A stretch of 64,000 nt of DNA from Tetradesmus obliquus (Eukaryota > Chlorophyta > Chlorophyceae > Sphaeropleales > Scenedesmaceae), in the NCBI GenBank assembly GCA_030272155.1, contig CP126207.1, forward strand, positions 992,001-1,056,000, written 5' to 3'. Within the stretch, counting starts at the first letter, position 1, and each line of letters opens with the position of its first letter. Shown piece after piece: positions 9,519 through 22,364 of this stretch. Made by a program: the position numbers and the translations under genes. The notes under the pieces were generated by a model. That model was given only the letters and a program-made list of their open reading frames with translations. It did not search any database and was not told the DNA's origin.

Positions 9519-11596
9519 GAATCCAAAACGTATGGATATGTTAGCTGTGCTTCTAGCAGCAGTGTGAACAGAAGTAACTGGTCAGGTCAAACAACAGCCT
9601 GCGGCATCATGGAGTTTGACCCGTCTCAGCTGGGCATGGTACAAACGTAGCGAACAAGTGGCCTACATATAAATGTCAAGCTTTCAACGACGAATCTAAA
9701 TCAATTTGAGCTGTTAGCAGTGGCACAGTGTACTGCAAGAAAAGAGCTAAAAACACGTTGCCCTGAAGTGCCCCGACTCGACTGTTACATATGTTAACTT
9801 GCGCTGTAGAGTGTTGCTGTGGGTGCTGCTGCCTGCAACATGTTTTGATGTGTAATGTAATACTTCTGGGCTTCCCTTGCTGGCTGATCAGGCACTGCAG
9901 TTCTGGTGTGCCAAGTGCCCTGCCGCTGCTGTTGCGCTCTGCTGCTTGGCGCTGTGCGCTGCACATACAGTTTCAACTGTCATATCTGTTACATAGTGCG
10001 CAACACCGCTTCAGGCCCACCGGCAGCTGCTGCGCGCGTGCAGCTAGTGTGGCTGCACAGAGTTTGTTGAGGACTAGTATTCTACACAGTTTCCTGCAAA
10101 CATCCTTCTTGTGTGATCAAGGCGAATTCTGGAGCTCAAAATTACTAGCAGTTTGAAGCTGCTGCTGCTGGCAGGTGGGGGCCCTGCTGTGCAGTTGGGA
10201 TGCAAGCAAACCAAAGCAGCAGCACTGGCAGCTGTGCCTTACTGTGCCTGCCACATACAGCAGGTTTTTATGCCAGCATGGCTGTCTGCTTGCAAGCTGT
10301 GTTGATTTGTTGCAAAATGCAGATGCTACGTTTGTACCATGCCCAGCTGAGACTGTGATTGCATGCCAGCCTTTGCTGCAGCAGTTCTTAGCCTGCACTG
10401 CATCCCTTCTGTTGCTGTTCCTGGACTTGGTGCCTGAAGTGCACACCTACCTTTTTATGCTATGGCTGATGTGCTCCTGCTGCTGCTGGGTATGCAGCTG
10501 ATTTTACTGCGGCAGTAGCACTGTTTGCAATCTATGATATCTGCCTGGGCAGGAGCAGCAGCAGCAGCAGACGACAGGAAACGTTACAGCTATGTGTGCT
10601 TTGAATCACGGTGGCATGTGCTTTTCAACTGCAGTTGTTGGTGGGCGTGACAGCAGCAGCATGTGCCAGCAGGTGCCTCACTGCTGCTACCTAATTTTTT
10701 TGCGAAGGCTTTCAGTACAGCGCTGTGTTCAACGTCGTTTAATGTTCATTCCAAATTGTTTACAGGTGCTGCAGCAACGCGATCGAGCTGCAGTGCTCTG
10801 GACATCCGTGTTGACCCGTCAGGCTCACCTGCAACGTGGGCTTGCGAGGGCCCTTCAGGATTGGTTTTCTGCCTCAACCAAAGGTACGTTGCATAATGTG
10901 TCGACGATGATGAGTTGGCAGCGTGGCAGCTGTGTGGCTCGGAGCAGGCTTGTTTCAGGGCACCTTTCCGTCTTGAAGTTCTTCACCATACCGCAGTTTA
11001 TTTCGGCTCGAGCCATGCTTAAATCAATCATCAAATATAAAAGTTAATTTACCGCAAGGTTTCTTGCAGGCTCCGTGCATAAAGCTTGGCAGGCCAACAG
11101 TCGTCACAACTCACGCGAGTGACAGCAGCAGGAGCCATGTTCAAGAGCTACGAGCGTAGTTGAATTATGCCAGGAATTTTTCCGTTACATTCGGCAATTC
11201 AGCATGACTGCAAATGCCTGTATGTGAAATGGCCACCAAGTGCCTTGCTGCCTTGCAGCAGTTGTTTGAAGCAGGAACCACTCCTGACAAGTCTGAGCAC
11301 CAAAGCACAACATCCACATGTAGTTTACTCATACCATAAGCTTCTGAACATGCCATTTTGTTCCCACACTCGCTCTCAGGTGAACACCAGGAAGTAACCA
11401 CCCTACAGCAGCATGGTGCCAGCACCTCCCAAGCCCCGGGCGGTGCGAACATGCAGGACGGCGACAAGCGCAGGTGCCCTCAAACAGGTGAGCTCAAGGG
11501 CTCTCTGAGTGACACCCTGTGCACTGCTGGCCAGCCATCTTGCATGCAGCTGACAGCCACAATCCCTACATGCCATGCAGCAGCACAACAGCAGAC

Positions 11597-13800
11597 TCAG
11601 CGCTGGTCTTTCCTGGGGTAGTCGCCAGCAGTGCCGCGGCGCTGCTTCCCGTCTCGGCACACACAAAGACTCCTCTTGCGGCTGCGCACCATGTTCCACA
11701 AATCTGGCAGCTTCAATACATCAGCCATGACAGATGCAGCTGTGATCTTCATAAAGGTGTTGTACAGGCCGTGCTGCAGGTCTCGCGGCTTCACATCAGC
11801 ACCACCCAGCTGGCAGCTGTTATACAAGTAGTTGCGGAAGGCTGCTTTGAGGCTGCCAAATGCATGTTCAATGGGCTTGTTGAAATCTGGGGAGTAGGGT
11901 GCAATGTGCAGCAGTTGATCTTCATTGATGCCACCTGCAACCAACATCTGTAGGCCATCCTTCCCCAGGTGAACACTTGGGTTGTCAAAGATGTACAGCG
12001 GCGTAGTGCCGCGCTGCGCCTGCTGTTGGTTGGCTATGTCTTTGATCTCCATCATGCAGTGAACAAACTCCAGCTGAGTCATGCTCTTGGCCTGCTGGGT
12101 TGGTTTGTCCTTCAACTGCAGGTGCAAGAATTGCCGGATTGGCAGCGCGCAGCCTTGTTAGCAGCGCAGGAGCGCAACGCAGCGGTGTGGATGGATGCGA
12201 TGGGACGCTTCTACATCAGGCTCAGTGCAGACAAGGTCAGATACATCACCAAGTCTATGAGGGGGCAGAGATTGTTCTGGGGCTTGACTGGCTGCTTGCC
12301 AGGTGTGCAGCACTTCAAGTTCTGCGCGCCGCGTGCAGTCGCCACAGCAGCAGCGCTTCAGTGCAAGATGTGTGCATGTGTGCTGGCTGATATGGTTGGC
12401 ACATGCATGGGCTACATGCACACAAGCGAGGAGCAGCTGGTGTGCATGCTGTATTGGTTAGGCATCAGCAGCAGTATGTGTGCTCAGGTAGCAGTGGACT
12501 GGTGGGATGGGCGGATTGATTTCCTCCATGCACAGCACAACATGCTGATTCAAGCTGATGGCTCATGTCATGACAAGGGTTATTACAGCAGCAGCAGGCA
12601 GCAGGTGCTGGAGCGCGACTTTGAGTTCTGCGCTGCAGCATATGACAACTGGCTGCAGCCAGGGGGCAGTGTGCTGCGCGTGAGCACGCGCGGATGTGAC
12701 ATGCACCAATCCTTGCACATTGGTTTCCAGCTTGCTGCTGCAGGTGGTGTCATTGTACTGTCACCAAGTTACTCTGCTGTTATGTTCACAGCAGAGGACG
12801 GGCAGCGCTGCAGCTTCACTACAGCACTAAAAAAAGCACTGCGGGACTGTTACTACACAGTACAGCAGGGCTGGCATGTCTTTTGATGGCAGGCGCCTGC
12901 GCAGTAGCAGCGCACACTCACCATGTACGGTACATTGAGGTTGCCAGCATGGTCCTTGTTGTCTGTTGTGCCGGTGACAAACTTGCAGTAGACGGGCCCG
13001 TGCACAGCGTTGACGGCGCAGACAAAGTGCAACTTGACCGGCTCTGCGTCCTTGCCCTTGCGCATCCATTTGCATGGCAGCACAGCATGCACGTTTTCAT
13101 CGTGTGCATCACAATAGACCTTGACGGAGCCGCCTGCCAGGTCTGACATCCAGAATTTGCACTCATCAATGAAATATATGCGCTGCAGCATGTCGGGGTC
13201 ACTTTGGTACTTCTGCCACAGCGCCGCAGCTGCTGCCTTTCGCCTTTGTTTCTGTATCTTTGTCAAGTCCAGCTTCACATCTATTCTCCTGCGCACCAGG
13301 TCGGGGTCAGCCCATTTCATGTACTTCAGCAGTCTCTTGGGTGTGATGTTGTAGTCAGTGCACAGCTGGCGCAGTGTGTCATTTTCCTGACATGCGACTT
13401 CGATTGAAGTCCACCACACGTGCACATCAACCTTTCTCTTTGAATCTGCCGATGGGTAGGCCTTTACCACCTTGCCAGCCTTGAATATTGTGCTGGCATG
13501 GAAGGCGACAGCATGTGGGACATTTGAGGGCCTGCCGCCATGCTTGGGTGTAGCCACTGTGCCGTTTGCTGTGAAGTTCTTGTGATGAAGTTTGCAGAAC
13601 CGGTTCAGGTCCCCGTGTACCTCCTTGGCGTAGTCAGGGTACTGCTCTCTGTAATAATATGCGGGCGTAAACTTTTCGTCAGCTGTGGTCAAAGCCATTA
13701 TCACACACACCACCGCCGCCACCCTCATGGCCGTGGTGCTGCGGTTGCTCTTCCATCCTGAAGGGTGCTTGCGCACCATGGACAGCCCCCCTGCAGGCAT
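11597..13800 (-). CDS. DDE transposase, copy 3
   Basis: Exons complement 12922-13800 and 11597-12115, identical translation. Confidence 0.85.
12122..12886 (+). CDS. putative Vsr/DUF559-like nuclease exon, copy 3
   Basis: Identical translation; candidate upstream exons at 10592-11487. Confidence 0.55.
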   Translation: MQELPDWQRAALLAAQERNAAVWMDAMGRFYIRLSADKVRYITKSMRGQRLFWGLTGCLPGVQHFKFCAPRAVATAAALQCKMCACVLADMVGTCMGYMHTSEEQLVCMLYWLGISSSMCAQVAVDWWDGRIDFLHAQHNMLIQADGSCHDKGYYSSSRQQVLERDFEFCAAAYDNWLQPGGSVLRVSTRGCDMHQSLHIGFQLAAAGGVIVLSPSYSAVMFTAEDGQRCSFTTALKKALRDCYYTVQQGWHVF

Positions 13801-15878
13801 GAATCCAAAACGTATGGATATGTTAGCTGTGCTTCTAGCAGCAGTGTGAACAGAAGTAACTGGTCAGGTCAAACAACAGCCTGCGGCATCATGGAGTTTG
13901 ACCCGTCTCAGCTGGGCATGGTACAAACGTAGCGAACAAGTGGCCTACATATAAATGTCAAGCTTTCAACGACGAATCTAAATCAATTTGAGCTGTTAGC
14001 AGTGGCACAGTGTACTGCAAGAAAAGAGCTAAAAACACGTTGCCCTGAAGTGCCCCGACTCGACTGTTACATATGTTAACTTGCGCTGTAGAGTGTTGCT
14101 GTGGGTGCTGCTGCCTGCAACATGTTTTGATGTGTAATGTAATACTTCTGGGCTTCCCTTGCTGGCTGATCAGGCACTGCAGTTCTGGTGTGCCAAGTGC
14201 CCTGCCGCTGCTGTTGCGCTCTGCTGCTTGGCGCTGTGCGCTGCACATACAGTTTCAACTGTCATATCTGTTACATAGTGCGCAACACCGCTTCAGGCCC
14301 ACCGGCAGCTGCTGCGCGCGTGCAGCTAGTGTGGCTGCACAGAGTTTGTTGAGGACTAGTATTCTACACAGTTTCCTGCAAACATCCTTCTTGTGTGATC
14401 AAGGCGAATTCTGGAGCTCAAAATTACTAGCAGTTTGAAGCTGCTGCTGCTGGCAGGTGGGGGCCCTGCTGTGCAGTTGGGATGCAAGCAAACCAAAGCA
14501 GCAGCACTGGCAGCTGTGCCTTACTGTGCCTGCCACATACAGCAGGTTTTTATGCCAGCATGGCTGTCTGCTTGCAAGCTGTGTTGATTTGTTGCAAAAT
14601 GCAGATGCTACGTTTGTACCATGCCCAGCTGAGACTGTGATTGCATGCCAGCCTTTGCTGCAGCAGTTCTTAGCCTGCACTGCATCCCTTCTGTTGCTGT
14701 TCCTGGACTTGGTGCCTGAAGTGCACACCTACCTTTTTATGCTATGGCTGATGTGCTCCTGCTGCTGCTGGGTATGCAGCTGATTTTACTGCGGCAGTAG
14801 CACTGTTTGCAATCTATGATATCTGCCTGGGCAGGAGCAGCAGCAGCAGCAGACGACAGGAAACGTTACAGCTATGTGTGCTTTGAATCACGGTGGCATG
14901 TGCTTTTCAACTGCAGTTGTTGGTGGGCGTGACAGCAGCAGCATGTGCCAGCAGGTGCCTCACTGCTGCTACCTAATTTTTTTGCGAAGGCTTTCAGTAC
15001 AGCGCTGTGTTCAACGTCGTTTAATGTTCATTCCAAATTGTTTACAGGTGCTGCAGCAACGCGATCGAGCTGCAGTGCTCTGGACATCCGTGTTGACCCG
15101 TCAGGCTCACCTGCAACGTGGGCTTGCGAGGGCCCTTCAGGATTGGTTTTCTGCCTCAACCAAAGGTACGTTGCATAATGTGTCGACGATGATGAGTTGG
15201 CAGCGTGGCAGCTGTGTGGCTCGGAGCAGGCTTGTTTCAGGGCACCTTTCCGTCTTGAAGTTCTTCACCATACCGCAGTTTATTTCGGCTCGAGCCATGC
15301 TTAAATCAATCATCAAATATAAAAGTTAATTTACCGCAAGGTTTCTTGCAGGCTCCGTGCATAAAGCTTGGCAGGCCAACAGTCGTCACAACTCACGCGA
15401 GTGACAGCAGCAGGAGCCATGTTCAAGAGCTACGAGCGTAGTTGAATTATGCCAGGAATTTTTCCGTTACATTCGGCAATTCAGCATGACTGCAAATGCC
15501 TGTATGTGAAATGGCCACCAAGTGCCTTGCTGCCTTGCAGCAGTTGTTTGAAGCAGGAACCACTCCTGACAAGTCTGAGCACCAAAGCACAACATCCACA
15601 TGTAGTTTACTCATACCATAAGCTTCTGAACATGCCATTTTGTTCCCACACTCGCTCTCAGGTGAACACCAGGAAGTAACCACCCTACAGCAGCATGGTG
15701 CCAGCACCTCCCAAGCCCCGGGCGGTGCGAACATGCAGGACGGCGACAAGCGCAGGTGCCCTCAAACAGGTGAGCTCAAGGGCTCTCTGAGTGACACCCT
15801 GTGCACTGCTGGCCAGCCATCTTGCATGCAGCTGACAGCCACAATCCCTACATGCCATGCAGCAGCACAACAGCAGAC

Positions 15879-18082
15879 TCAGCGCTGGTCTTTCCTGGGG
15901 TAGTCGCCAGCAGTGCCGCGGCGCTGCTTCCCGTCTCGGCACACACAAAGACTCCTCTTGCGGCTGCGCACCATGTTCCACAAATCTGGCAGCTTCAATA
16001 CATCAGCCATGACAGATGCAGCTGTGATCTTCATAAAGGTGTTGTACAGGCCGTGCTGCAGGTCTCGCGGCTTCACATCAGCACCACCCAGCTGGCAGCT
16101 GTTATACAAGTAGTTGCGGAAGGCTGCTTTGAGGCTGCCAAATGCATGTTCAATGGGCTTGTTGAAATCTGGGGAGTAGGGTGCAATGTGCAGCAGTTGA
16201 TCTTCATTGATGCCACCTGCAACCAACATCTGTAGGCCATCCTTCCCCAGGTGAACACTTGGGTTGTCAAAGATGTACAGCGGCGTAGTGCCGCGCTGCG
16301 CCTGCTGTTGGTTGGCTATGTCTTTGATCTCCATCATGCAGTGAACAAACTCCAGCTGAGTCATGCTCTTGGCCTGCTGGGTTGGTTTGTCCTTCAACTG
16401 CAGGTGCAAGAATTGCCGGATTGGCAGCGCGCAGCCTTGTTAGCAGCGCAGGAGCGCAACGCAGCGGTGTGGATGGATGCGATGGGACGCTTCTACATCA
16501 GGCTCAGTGCAGACAAGGTCAGATACATCACCAAGTCTATGAGGGGGCAGAGATTGTTCTGGGGCTTGACTGGCTGCTTGCCAGGTGTGCAGCACTTCAA
16601 GTTCTGCGCGCCGCGTGCAGTCGCCACAGCAGCAGCGCTTCAGTGCAAGATGTGTGCATGTGTGCTGGCTGATATGGTTGGCACATGCATGGGCTACATG
16701 CACACAAGCGAGGAGCAGCTGGTGTGCATGCTGTATTGGTTAGGCATCAGCAGCAGTATGTGTGCTCAGGTAGCAGTGGACTGGTGGGATGGGCGGATTG
16801 ATTTCCTCCATGCACAGCACAACATGCTGATTCAAGCTGATGGCTCATGTCATGACAAGGGTTATTACAGCAGCAGCAGGCAGCAGGTGCTGGAGCGCGA
16901 CTTTGAGTTCTGCGCTGCAGCATATGACAACTGGCTGCAGCCAGGGGGCAGTGTGCTGCGCGTGAGCACGCGCGGATGTGACATGCACCAATCCTTGCAC
17001 ATTGGTTTCCAGCTTGCTGCTGCAGGTGGTGTCATTGTACTGTCACCAAGTTACTCTGCTGTTATGTTCACAGCAGAGGACGGGCAGCGCTGCAGCTTCA
17101 CTACAGCACTAAAAAAAGCACTGCGGGACTGTTACTACACAGTACAGCAGGGCTGGCATGTCTTTTGATGGCAGGCGCCTGCGCAGTAGCAGCGCACACT
17201 CACCATGTACGGTACATTGAGGTTGCCAGCATGGTCCTTGTTGTCTGTTGTGCCGGTGACAAACTTGCAGTAGACGGGCCCGTGCACAGCGTTGACGGCG
17301 CAGACAAAGTGCAACTTGACCGGCTCTGCGTCCTTGCCCTTGCGCATCCATTTGCATGGCAGCACAGCATGCACGTTTTCATCGTGTGCATCACAATAGA
17401 CCTTGACGGAGCCGCCTGCCAGGTCTGACATCCAGAATTTGCACTCATCAATGAAATATATGCGCTGCAGCATGTCGGGGTCACTTTGGTACTTCTGCCA
17501 CAGCGCCGCAGCTGCTGCCTTTCGCCTTTGTTTCTGTATCTTTGTCAAGTCCAGCTTCACATCTATTCTCCTGCGCACCAGGTCGGGGTCAGCCCATTTC
17601 ATGTACTTCAGCAGTCTCTTGGGTGTGATGTTGTAGTCAGTGCACAGCTGGCGCAGTGTGTCATTTTCCTGACATGCGACTTCGATTGAAGTCCACCACA
17701 CGTGCACATCAACCTTTCTCTTTGAATCTGCCGATGGGTAGGCCTTTACCACCTTGCCAGCCTTGAATATTGTGCTGGCATGGAAGGCGACAGCATGTGG
17801 GACATTTGAGGGCCTGCCGCCATGCTTGGGTGTAGCCACTGTGCCGTTTGCTGTGAAGTTCTTGTGATGAAGTTTGCAGAACCGGTTCAGGTCCCCGTGT
17901 ACCTCCTTGGCGTAGTCAGGGTACTGCTCTCTGTAATAATATGCGGGCGTAAACTTTTCGTCAGCTGTGGTCAAAGCCATTATCACACACACCACCGCCG
18001 CCACCCTCATGGCCGTGGTGCTGCGGTTGCTCTTCCATCCTGAAGGGTGCTTGCGCACCATGGACAGCCCCCCTGCAGGCAT
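15879..18082 (-). CDS. DDE transposase, copy 4
   Basis: Exons complement 17204-18082 and 15879-16397, identical translation. Confidence 0.85.
16404..17168 (+). CDS. putative Vsr/DUF559-like nuclease exon, copy 4
   Basis: Identical translation; candidate upstream exons at 14874-15769. Confidence 0.55.
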   Translation: MQELPDWQRAALLAAQERNAAVWMDAMGRFYIRLSADKVRYITKSMRGQRLFWGLTGCLPGVQHFKFCAPRAVATAAALQCKMCACVLADMVGTCMGYMHTSEEQLVCMLYWLGISSSMCAQVAVDWWDGRIDFLHAQHNMLIQADGSCHDKGYYSSSRQQVLERDFEFCAAAYDNWLQPGGSVLRVSTRGCDMHQSLHIGFQLAAAGGVIVLSPSYSAVMFTAEDGQRCSFTTALKKALRDCYYTVQQGWHVF

Positions 18083-20160
18083 GAATCCAAAACGTATGGA
18101 TATGTTAGCTGTGCTTCTAGCAGCAGTGTGAACAGAAGTAACTGGTCAGGTCAAACAACAGCCTGCGGCATCATGGAGTTTGACCCGTCTCAGCTGGGCA
18201 TGGTACAAACGTAGCGAACAAGTGGCCTACATATAAATGTCAAGCTTTCAACGACGAATCTAAATCAATTTGAGCTGTTAGCAGTGGCACAGTGTACTGC
18301 AAGAAAAGAGCTAAAAACACGTTGCCCTGAAGTGCCCCGACTCGACTGTTACATATGTTAACTTGCGCTGTAGAGTGTTGCTGTGGGTGCTGCTGCCTGC
18401 AACATGTTTTGATGTGTAATGTAATACTTCTGGGCTTCCCTTGCTGGCTGATCAGGCACTGCAGTTCTGGTGTGCCAAGTGCCCTGCCGCTGCTGTTGCG
18501 CTCTGCTGCTTGGCGCTGTGCGCTGCACATACAGTTTCAACTGTCATATCTGTTACATAGTGCGCAACACCGCTTCAGGCCCACCGGCAGCTGCTGCGCG
18601 CGTGCAGCTAGTGTGGCTGCACAGAGTTTGTTGAGGACTAGTATTCTACACAGTTTCCTGCAAACATCCTTCTTGTGTGATCAAGGCGAATTCTGGAGCT
18701 CAAAATTACTAGCAGTTTGAAGCTGCTGCTGCTGGCAGGTGGGGGCCCTGCTGTGCAGTTGGGATGCAAGCAAACCAAAGCAGCAGCACTGGCAGCTGTG
18801 CCTTACTGTGCCTGCCACATACAGCAGGTTTTTATGCCAGCATGGCTGTCTGCTTGCAAGCTGTGTTGATTTGTTGCAAAATGCAGATGCTACGTTTGTA
18901 CCATGCCCAGCTGAGACTGTGATTGCATGCCAGCCTTTGCTGCAGCAGTTCTTAGCCTGCACTGCATCCCTTCTGTTGCTGTTCCTGGACTTGGTGCCTG
19001 AAGTGCACACCTACCTTTTTATGCTATGGCTGATGTGCTCCTGCTGCTGCTGGGTATGCAGCTGATTTTACTGCGGCAGTAGCACTGTTTGCAATCTATG
19101 ATATCTGCCTGGGCAGGAGCAGCAGCAGCAGCAGACGACAGGAAACGTTACAGCTATGTGTGCTTTGAATCACGGTGGCATGTGCTTTTCAACTGCAGTT
19201 GTTGGTGGGCGTGACAGCAGCAGCATGTGCCAGCAGGTGCCTCACTGCTGCTACCTAATTTTTTTGCGAAGGCTTTCAGTACAGCGCTGTGTTCAACGTC
19301 GTTTAATGTTCATTCCAAATTGTTTACAGGTGCTGCAGCAACGCGATCGAGCTGCAGTGCTCTGGACATCCGTGTTGACCCGTCAGGCTCACCTGCAACG
19401 TGGGCTTGCGAGGGCCCTTCAGGATTGGTTTTCTGCCTCAACCAAAGGTACGTTGCATAATGTGTCGACGATGATGAGTTGGCAGCGTGGCAGCTGTGTG
19501 GCTCGGAGCAGGCTTGTTTCAGGGCACCTTTCCGTCTTGAAGTTCTTCACCATACCGCAGTTTATTTCGGCTCGAGCCATGCTTAAATCAATCATCAAAT
19601 ATAAAAGTTAATTTACCGCAAGGTTTCTTGCAGGCTCCGTGCATAAAGCTTGGCAGGCCAACAGTCGTCACAACTCACGCGAGTGACAGCAGCAGGAGCC
19701 ATGTTCAAGAGCTACGAGCGTAGTTGAATTATGCCAGGAATTTTTCCGTTACATTCGGCAATTCAGCATGACTGCAAATGCCTGTATGTGAAATGGCCAC
19801 CAAGTGCCTTGCTGCCTTGCAGCAGTTGTTTGAAGCAGGAACCACTCCTGACAAGTCTGAGCACCAAAGCACAACATCCACATGTAGTTTACTCATACCA
19901 TAAGCTTCTGAACATGCCATTTTGTTCCCACACTCGCTCTCAGGTGAACACCAGGAAGTAACCACCCTACAGCAGCATGGTGCCAGCACCTCCCAAGCCC
20001 CGGGCGGTGCGAACATGCAGGACGGCGACAAGCGCAGGTGCCCTCAAACAGGTGAGCTCAAGGGCTCTCTGAGTGACACCCTGTGCACTGCTGGCCAGCC
20101 ATCTTGCATGCAGCTGACAGCCACAATCCCTACATGCCATGCAGCAGCACAACAGCAGAC

Positions 20161-22364
20161 TCAGCGCTGGTCTTTCCTGGGGTAGTCGCCAGCAGTGCCG
20201 CGGCGCTGCTTCCCGTCTCGGCACACACAAAGACTCCTCTTGCGGCTGCGCACCATGTTCCACAAATCTGGCAGCTTCAATACATCAGCCATGACAGATG
20301 CAGCTGTGATCTTCATAAAGGTGTTGTACAGGCCGTGCTGCAGGTCTCGCGGCTTCACATCAGCACCACCCAGCTGGCAGCTGTTATACAAGTAGTTGCG
20401 GAAGGCTGCTTTGAGGCTGCCAAATGCATGTTCAATGGGCTTGTTGAAATCTGGGGAGTAGGGTGCAATGTGCAGCAGTTGATCTTCATTGATGCCACCT
20501 GCAACCAACATCTGTAGGCCATCCTTCCCCAGGTGAACACTTGGGTTGTCAAAGATGTACAGCGGCGTAGTGCCGCGCTGCGCCTGCTGTTGGTTGGCTA
20601 TGTCTTTGATCTCCATCATGCAGTGAACAAACTCCAGCTGAGTCATGCTCTTGGCCTGCTGGGTTGGTTTGTCCTTCAACTGCAGGTGCAAGAATTGCCG
20701 GATTGGCAGCGCGCAGCCTTGTTAGCAGCGCAGGAGCGCAACGCAGCGGTGTGGATGGATGCGATGGGACGCTTCTACATCAGGCTCAGTGCAGACAAGG
20801 TCAGATACATCACCAAGTCTATGAGGGGGCAGAGATTGTTCTGGGGCTTGACTGGCTGCTTGCCAGGTGTGCAGCACTTCAAGTTCTGCGCGCCGCGTGC
20901 AGTCGCCACAGCAGCAGCGCTTCAGTGCAAGATGTGTGCATGTGTGCTGGCTGATATGGTTGGCACATGCATGGGCTACATGCACACAAGCGAGGAGCAG
21001 CTGGTGTGCATGCTGTATTGGTTAGGCATCAGCAGCAGTATGTGTGCTCAGGTAGCAGTGGACTGGTGGGATGGGCGGATTGATTTCCTCCATGCACAGC
21101 ACAACATGCTGATTCAAGCTGATGGCTCATGTCATGACAAGGGTTATTACAGCAGCAGCAGGCAGCAGGTGCTGGAGCGCGACTTTGAGTTCTGCGCTGC
21201 AGCATATGACAACTGGCTGCAGCCAGGGGGCAGTGTGCTGCGCGTGAGCACGCGCGGATGTGACATGCACCAATCCTTGCACATTGGTTTCCAGCTTGCT
21301 GCTGCAGGTGGTGTCATTGTACTGTCACCAAGTTACTCTGCTGTTATGTTCACAGCAGAGGACGGGCAGCGCTGCAGCTTCACTACAGCACTAAAAAAAG
21401 CACTGCGGGACTGTTACTACACAGTACAGCAGGGCTGGCATGTCTTTTGATGGCAGGCGCCTGCGCAGTAGCAGCGCACACTCACCATGTACGGTACATT
21501 GAGGTTGCCAGCATGGTCCTTGTTGTCTGTTGTGCCGGTGACAAACTTGCAGTAGACGGGCCCGTGCACAGCGTTGACGGCGCAGACAAAGTGCAACTTG
21601 ACCGGCTCTGCGTCCTTGCCCTTGCGCATCCATTTGCATGGCAGCACAGCATGCACGTTTTCATCGTGTGCATCACAATAGACCTTGACGGAGCCGCCTG
21701 CCAGGTCTGACATCCAGAATTTGCACTCATCAATGAAATATATGCGCTGCAGCATGTCGGGGTCACTTTGGTACTTCTGCCACAGCGCCGCAGCTGCTGC
21801 CTTTCGCCTTTGTTTCTGTATCTTTGTCAAGTCCAGCTTCACATCTATTCTCCTGCGCACCAGGTCGGGGTCAGCCCATTTCATGTACTTCAGCAGTCTC
21901 TTGGGTGTGATGTTGTAGTCAGTGCACAGCTGGCGCAGTGTGTCATTTTCCTGACATGCGACTTCGATTGAAGTCCACCACACGTGCACATCAACCTTTC
22001 TCTTTGAATCTGCCGATGGGTAGGCCTTTACCACCTTGCCAGCCTTGAATATTGTGCTGGCATGGAAGGCGACAGCATGTGGGACATTTGAGGGCCTGCC
22101 GCCATGCTTGGGTGTAGCCACTGTGCCGTTTGCTGTGAAGTTCTTGTGATGAAGTTTGCAGAACCGGTTCAGGTCCCCGTGTACCTCCTTGGCGTAGTCA
22201 GGGTACTGCTCTCTGTAATAATATGCGGGCGTAAACTTTTCGTCAGCTGTGGTCAAAGCCATTATCACACACACCACCGCCGCCACCCTCATGGCCGTGG
22301 TGCTGCGGTTGCTCTTCCATCCTGAAGGGTGCTTGCGCACCATGGACAGCCCCCCTGCAGGCAT
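20161..22364 (-). CDS. DDE transposase, copy 5
   Basis: Exons complement 21486-22364 and 20161-20679, identical translation. Confidence 0.85.
20686..21450 (+). CDS. putative Vsr/DUF559-like nuclease exon, copy 5
   Basis: Identical translation; candidate upstream exons at 19156-20051. Confidence 0.55.
   Translation: MQELPDWQRAALLAAQERNAAVWMDAMGRFYIRLSADKVRYITKSMRGQRLFWGLTGCLPGVQHFKFCAPRAVATAAALQCKMCACVLADMVGTCMGYMHTSEEQLVCMLYWLGISSSMCAQVAVDWWDGRIDFLHAQHNMLIQADGSCHDKGYYSSSRQQVLERDFEFCAAAYDNWLQPGGSVLRVSTRGCDMHQSLHIGFQLAAAGGVIVLSPSYSAVMFTAEDGQRCSFTTALKKALRDCYYTVQQGWHVF

Larger units (their letters stand above)
6047..9647 (-). mobile_element. transposon copy 2
   Basis: Same ends, TA flanks and gene content as copy 1; I saw no difference. 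Confidence 0.75.
10329..13929 (-). mobile_element. transposon copy 3
   Basis: Same structure as copy 1, no difference seen. Confidence 0.75.
14611..18211 (-). mobile_element. transposon copy 4
   Basis: Same structure as copy 1, no difference seen. Confidence 0.75.
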